Assembly: GCA_020746875.1 (NCBI GenBank) | Contig: JAGTJL010000006.1 | Span: 558,001-622,000, forward strand | Reading direction: 5' to 3' | DNA length: 64,000 nt | From: Rhexocercosporidium sp. MPI-PUGE-AT-0058 | Taxonomy: Eukaryota > Ascomycota > Leotiomycetes > Helotiales | In this document: positions 58,700 to 64,000 of the stretch, piece by piece | How positions within the stretch are numbered: position 1 is the first letter of the stretch | Layout of the letters: each line of letters starts with the position of its first letter | The notes under the pieces: model-generated | Database searches by the model: none | What the model was told of the DNA's origin: nothing | What the model saw: the letters and a program-made list of their open reading frames with translations, nothing else | Translations under genes and position numbers: made by a program

Positions 58700-61154
58700 A
58701 TGCAGATCACCATTCCCACCGCCGTGCTCTCCTTCCGCACGTACGCCCGGCAGCCCGAAAACGTAACGAATAACGACATCCAGCTCGGTCTCGAAGCCAC
58801 GGAAGCCGCCTTCAACCATAGCATCGAGCCCAGCCTCCTCGCCGCCCAAGAAAGTCTCCGTCTACGGAACCAAGTCCAAGCTCTTCAACGAGCTGCGAAC
58901 GCAACGCTTGAGCAGCTGGAGAATTCACAGCAAGATGTCGAGAAAGCTGCTGAGATGAAGGCCATGCAGGACTTGGTGATCGAGGGCGTGCAGGAGAAGG
59001 CGAGGAAATTGGAGGAGGACAAAGCGGAGTTAGAGAGGATGCTTGTGGAGGCGAGGGAGGGGAATCAGAAGCCTGAGGAAAAGGAACTTATCGATTATTT
59101 TGCTGTTAAGCTGAGTGAAGCTGAGAGTGAGTTGGAGGTTTTGAAAAAAGAGAGGGAGGAAGGGGGGTTGATCAGTAGATCAGAGTGTGAGGAGGAGAAG
59201 GCGGAGATCGAGCAGGATGTGCATAATTTAGAGGCGGTTGTTGAGACTTACGATAAAGGTAATATGATCACAAGGGAAGAGTGCGCGAGGTTGTCACAGG
59301 ACAAAGAAGAGGTTCATGCTCAGCGCGTAGAGGATCTTCAAGCAGATGTCAGGAACGCGGAGAGAGCTCGTGATGCGCTGCAAGCGAGATTGGGTGCTGC
59401 AGAGACAGCGGAGGGGATCAGTGAAGATGCTGCTGGTGAAGAATGTGCGGAAAAGATCAAGGAGTTGGAGGATAAGATTAAAGATCTGGAGGGCAAGCTC
59501 GCGGAGAAGAAGGATGTTCCGGAGGGGCTTGTTTCTAAGGCGGATTGTGAGAAGCAGAATAGTGTGAAGGTCGAGAAGTTGGAGAAGCAGATCAAAGACA
59601 TGAAAGCCAGGATCAGAGAGCTAATCACCAACGCCGCGCCCCCGACGAATTCAATCACACTCGAGCAATGCGCCCAGCAGAACGCAGCAGCGAATTCCAG
59701 ACTCGAAGAAAAGATCCTCAAGCTGGAGAAAGAGAACGAGAAACTCGAGAGTGAGACTAAACTCCTTAGAGATACTCTCGATACCGTACGTGCCGAGTTG
59801 CGGGATTGCCGCGATTCAAGGGATCCAAAGGATACAACGAATCCTGGGACAAAGAATGATACGCTCAAGGAGCGGATCGCAGGGCTTGGTGAGCGCGTCA
59901 CCAATCTTAACGAGCTTGTCGATTCGCAGGGCGCTGAGTTGAGCAAGCGTGGTATATCCAGCAATTTCCAACAGCTTCGCATGTTTGAGCAGCACAATGG
60001 GCGGCTGATCGAACAGAATGAGAAATTGACAGAGGAGGTGAAGAGATTGCGATCGAGAAAGGTGGCGAGTGGATATATGTCGTGGGATGAGAAGGACGGC
60101 AGGATCACGCAGCTGACAGATATGATCAATGAGGTCAATGGGCGTGCTCAATTCTACTACTTGCAGGCTGAAGAGATTGCGAACAAATTCAATCAACTTG
60201 TGGCGAACAGAGCGAACGATGTGAACAGGAGAGTGGCGATCAAACTGAGAGAGATGTTACAAGAACAGAAAGAGAAGGAGAAGAAGAAGACTAAGACTTC
60301 TAGCAATTCAGCGAAAGCGGCAACTGCCATGTCGGATGCGCAAGGGACTATCGATGTCGCAAAGCAAAGAGAGATCGAGACCATTGGAAATCTTGCGCGC
60401 GATAGAGAAGAAGCGCCGTCACAAGTTGGTAAGTGACACATTGTGCGGGCTACTCCACAGCGGCAGACTTGCTTACAGTCACAGGAAACACGAAAGGAGA
60501 CGTATCCGGAGCATTTTACGAGAAGCAACTGCTTCAGTTGATGATCAAATTGGTCGAACAATTCCTGGCAATCATGGTGGCAGCTCGCGCAATTAACGGG
60601 AAAAAAAGCCATGATTCGCTCGCAGCTGTGCGCGCAGCTCACGATGCTATATCAAAGGCTGAAAAGGTCAAAGATGACGATCTAGCAGCTCAGGCTTCCC
60701 TGTGGGCTGGCATAGCATATTTCTACCACGGCAATTACCTGAGATCTCAGTTCTATATAGATCAGGCTGAACGCCTAAAGGATACGTTACAATTGGACGC
60801 TGATAAGAAAATACTCAATCTTTGGATAAAGTACGGAGTTGAGAGTAAGTTGGTTGAGACCCGCAGGGAGGGATACAATAGGAACTTTAAATTTGTTAAG
60901 AGAGTCGGAGGCAATGGACGAAGAACATCATCGAGCACAAACTCAAGTGCCGGCAGTAGCATTAAAAAGAGGCCAAATAAACTCAAGTCCGAGAACAGGA
61001 ACAACGATATCCCTGAGTTTGATGATGGTATGTAGTTTGAAGAACTTGATGTGGACCAAGCTGACTATAAACAGATGGGAATATGATAGGGGAAGACGAA
61101 GATGAGGATGAAGAAGACGTGGAAGACCAAGACGAAGAGAGCATCGAGGCATAA
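58700..61154 (+). CDS. Long coiled-coil protein, unknown function
   Basis: Three exons (58700-60428, 60485-61027 and 61075-61154) give 783 residues. Residues of about 40-560 are almost entirely heptad-type coiled coil rich in Glu, Lys, Leu and Arg, with regularly spaced Glu-Cys (RSECEEEKAEIEQ, TREECARL, EQCAQQN). The next part (about 577-720) is a compact helical domain: YEKQLLQLMIKLVEQFLAI, AGIAYFYHGNYLRSQFYIDQ. It is followed by a basic Ser-rich stretch (KRPNKLKSENRN) and a strongly acidic tail (EDEDEDEEDVEDQDEE). It could be a cytoskeletal, tethering or septum-associated scaffold; I cannot name a family. Long antisense frames over it are codon-structure shadows. Confidence 0.75.
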
Positions 61155-61498
61155 ACCAACCAACTCGGCTAACAGAACGACAAAAACGGTCGAACAACTG
61201 GATCGAAGTGACATGCCCTTCAGACCGGATTTAATACAAGATAGAAAATCGACAATCTAAACAAGACAGAACCAGAGCGACCGAGAATCTCACAGCGATG
61301 CTGGAAATAATATCAAATATGAGAAGAAATTTCTTTGCATGGCACACTTATGCTGGTGTTCAATTGGAGTAGTAGAATTTTGGGACACTTCGGTATTTTA
61401 TGTTAGCATTCAGACTCAGGCGTTTCAGGTAGCAGATATAGGATAATCAGAGATTTTCTTTCGACTCCAACTCCCAGAATGATATTTGCGATTTCGCT
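61155..61498. other. Intergenic between convergent genes
   Basis: About 345 bp of 3' flanks of convergent genes. No other feature. Confidence 0.5.
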
Positions 61499-62741
61499 TT
61501 ATACCGGTATGATGCTGCTGAAAGGGACATCCCAAAACCAACTCGCGACACCCATTGCACCTAGACTCATCGTAAGAGCCATGAGAAAGTTGACCTCATT
61601 ATTATCGAGTATGCCAATCCATCCACTCTCTACAACTCGACTCGGCTTCTCGTCCCCAAAACTGGATTTGCGCCATTTCTTCTTCGCGTCGTATTTGTCC
61701 ATTCCTCCCATCTTCTCGTTCAATTCGTTCTGAACTTGGGTATTGGTCGTGTCTTGAGATAGAACTGCCTCTTTGCCTTCGCCCTCGTTGAGCAGAGTAG
61801 CTCTAACCCCAGCGCGTTTCTTGTAATGCATGCTGTTTGGTCCCCCTTGGGATACCAGCACTTTCTTCCCTCCATCTCCTTCTACAATCCGGCCTGTACG
61901 GGTATCAACCACACTTTGTTGTAGCCAGCCTCCGAGAAGACTGTCCAAGACACTGCCCAATCCTCCCCATATCGCCATAGCGAATGCAAATCGATTCCTC
62001 GCATTCAATCCCCATCCTCCCAGTTTCGGTCCGCAGAACGGGATCAGGGCCACAGAAGCAGCAACGATAACCAATGAGCCCAGAAATCCCGATGCCAGTC
62101 CGTGTAATGTAACACCTCCATTTGTTCCTGGCGGCACCTCACGCAAATTCCAAGATGTAAGGAGTCGAGGTTTGCTCTTCGATAATATCCCCAGCTCTGA
62201 GCTGAATGTGTCTGCAGCCACAGCTGCATAATTCGCCACTATCCCCACCACTAGAAGATCTCCTGGCCATGCATAGCAATCCGTCGAGCTTCGAGGTAGG
62301 ACGCCTTCGTTTCGTTTGTATAGCTGGTAGGCATGAAGCAGAGTGAGGACCGAGGCCACACCGGAATTGGCCAGCACTGTGTTCTCAATCAGCCTTGTTC
62401 GTATAGTATGTTACAGAATTATCTCACCCTGCACATGTGTTCGTGCGCCTTCACCTCCCGAGCTGCCCGACGCAGACATTGTCAGCTTGGCTTTAACATC
62501 ATGCTTGATCTAACACTTTTAGCAGAAGCTCGCGCGTGTCTCGAGCTATGCAAACCTTTGTTACTCTTGTCCCAGCCATAAAAAACACAATAAGAAGGGC
62601 GAAAGGAAGACTCCATGGGTGCACTGCGTGGGCCGCTGCTGTTAACACTGCGGCAATGATTCCAGCTGGTGTGAGAGACTTGTGCGAGTGGGCGCGGATC
62701 ACCATAGCCAGCGTTACTGGCACCGCGATATAGGCCTTCAT
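61499..62741 (-). CDS. TMEM19 / DUF92-family membrane protein
   Basis: Three exons (62556-62741, 62428-62503 and 61499-62376) give 379 residues with about 5-6 membrane segments. Family hallmarks are GIIAAVLTAAAHAVHPW and FFMAGTRVTKHDVKAKLTMS at the first junction, then SGGEGARTHVQVLANSG across the second. ADTFSSELGILSKSKPRLLT, GTNGGVTLHGLASGFLGS and LDSLLGGWLQQSVVD follow. The DUF92 family includes plant VTE6 (phytyl-phosphate kinase). The fungal protein is predicted to act on isoprenoid phosphates or to have an unknown membrane role. An insert of about 75 residues before the last membrane segment is Lys/Glu-rich. It runs divergent from the amidase gene. Confidence 0.88.
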
Positions 62742-63450
62742 ATTGAAGTCGTGGTTGGGGGTGGAGATGTGCAAAGTAGTGTTGTTAGTGAGGCGTGGAA
62801 GAACATTTCTCAAGGTGAGAGGTTCTTGGTGGTGGGATGGAGGGATGGATGACCCGGTCTTGGGTGAGGTCATTCTCGCGACGCGAATCTCTGAACTCAG
62901 TCCTTGCAGCAGATTCCACTCCATCAACAATATCAATAAAACAACATCAATAACAACAAAATCGTACAAAAATCAACATGCAATTTTACAAAACAATGTC
63001 TCCTGTATTGTTCGCATACTCAATTGGTACAACTTGATTTCAGCAGTGTCATAGAGGTAGCTAAGTAGCTTCTAGTCTGCATGTACTCCTCAAGGGAAGA
63101 AAGAGCCTTTTATGTCCTACTTCATGTACCTCCTTCTAAGTACATAGTAGTATATCTTCAACTTCTGGAAGCTATAGAAGGTAGAACCTTCACAATATCT
63201 GTCATATCTTGGTTTCTTATCAGGAAGCATTAACCCAATCTTCACAGAATCTGCAGAGCTCCCCCCGCAGCAAACTCTATTGGACCTGATAAAGGATCTT
63301 GCAGTAGTGGGATGCAGGCAACTTGATGTCAATAGTGGAGAGCTCGATCTGTCTAGGTAGAGGATAAAACGGCCGAGAATCCCTTTCACTCTTTTCTCAT
63401 CTCTGTTTCTCATTTGCGTGTCCCTCTCCCCTCGTTTTTGACTGCACGCC
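62742..63450. promoter_or_regulatory. Divergent promoter region, TMEM19-like and amidase genes
   Basis: About 710 bp shared upstream region of two divergent genes. No distinct motif recognised. Confidence 0.4.
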
Positions 63451-64000
63451 ATGTTTCCCCTCTGTCTGCTCCTGGTGTTTGGGATTGTCTTCAATGCCAT
63501 TGAAAGCTCTGCTCATGGGCAACCGTACAATGCCACCCAGTCCCTCCAGACTCAGACACTCGAGTCGCCATATCCGTACGAGTTTCCTGTTCTTCAGAAT
63601 GGATCGAATGCGAATAGTGGACAGTTCCCAATGCCAAAATGTAATGGTTTCACGCTTGAAGAGGCTACCATAGATCAAATGCAGGAAGCTCTATCAAAGG
63701 GGACATTGACGTCAGTTCAAATAGTCACTTGCTATCTGCAAAGGATATTTCAGGTTGATGAATATATTCGGTAAGTTCTGTAATCTTTGCCAATTGAAAA
63801 GCTAATAATTCAGGTCGATAATGGAACTGAATCCTGATCTACTCGATATCGCAGCCTCGCTTGACGAAGAGCGAAAGCATGGGCATGTTCGCGGCCCACT
63901 TCACGGCATTCCATTCCTGGTGAAAGATAACATAGCTACAAAAGATAAAATGGAGACCACTGCTGGTTCATGGATGTTGCTAGGCTCTGTCGTCCCTCGT
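63451..64000 (+). CDS. Secreted amidase-signature family enzyme, N-terminal part
   Basis: The gene runs off the window. Exon 1 is 63451-63770; a 43-bp intron (63771-63813) leads to exon 2. A signal peptide ([20 protein letters not shown]) precedes the amidase start, with [19 protein letters not shown] and [13 protein letters not shown]. The sequence [25 protein letters not shown] follows, in which the Lys of VKDNIAT is the first member of the Ser-Ser-Lys triad. The serines lie beyond the window. The family hydrolyses amides; the substrate cannot be inferred. Confidence 0.88.

Noticed and set aside
59338..60138. 266-codon antisense open frame, Ser/Phe/Leu-rich
   Set aside because: It is the reverse-strand shadow of the Glu/Lys/Leu coiled-coil gene 58700-61154, with no family resemblance and no introns or promoter of its own.
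1..64000. tRNA or rRNA genes and CRISPR arrays
   Set aside because: I noticed no cloverleaf with a GGTTCGANTCC-like B box, no rRNA sequence and no regularly spaced repeats. Scanning by eye could miss a single tRNA.

Overview
The window is nuclear DNA of a filamentous ascomycete (Pezizomycotina). Genes carry many short spliceosomal introns (mostly 43-150 bp, GT...AG, often with CTGAC/CTAAC-like branch sites). It encodes a multidomain polyketide synthase-peptide synthetase (PKS-NRPS), an AflR-type Zn2Cys6 regulator, fungal ABC and MFS transporters, and an AT-rich transposon with the decay expected of repeat-induced point mutation (RIP). A leotiomycete fits the gene style, but the sequence alone does not prove it.

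Layout. 1-358: 3' end of a cyclase-family gene. 591-2233: MFS transporter. 2869-5047: a dead Tc1/mariner element that was itself invaded by a 963-bp palindromic element. 5540-32471: the core of a secondary-metabolite cluster, made of a P450 (5540-7502), a full-size ABCB exporter (7974-12440), an aldose 1-epimerase-like protein that appears to lack two of three catalytic residues (13261-14623), an AflR-like regulator (15297-16805), a LovC-like trans-acting enoyl reductase (17740-18980) and a 22-exon, 3,655-aa PKS-NRPS (19740-32471). 33350-34037: a secretory FKBP-type prolyl isomerase just past the synthase. 34445-35066: a small secreted protein. 35-41.5 kb: mostly non-coding, with one GPI-anchored protein. 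41537-46397: an ABCC transporter. 46806-50101: two short-chain dehydrogenase-type genes. 51552-52621: a secreted protein with a carbohydrate-binding-like domain. 53167-53939: a decayed 2EXR-like gene. 55-64 kb: apparently ordinary genes (two disordered or hypothetical proteins, a long coiled-coil protein, a TMEM19/DUF92 membrane protein, and the start of an amidase).

How the cluster should work. The synthase has KS-AT-DH-MT-(no working ER)-KR-ACP-C-A-T, so it should build a C-methylated, highly reduced polyketide and couple it to one amino acid. The separate enoyl reductase supplies the missing ER activity. The P450 oxidises the product, the regulator controls the cluster, and the ABCB and MFS proteins are candidate exporters. 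The protein ends directly after the last carrier domain, with no reductase/Dieckmann (R) or thioesterase domain, and no obvious hydrolase lies nearby. How the product leaves the enzyme is therefore open, and the catalytically altered epimerase-like protein is the most interesting neighbour.

Gene models were spliced by eye. For nearly all multi-exon models the exon lengths sum to a multiple of three and family motifs are continuous across the junctions; exceptions are stated.
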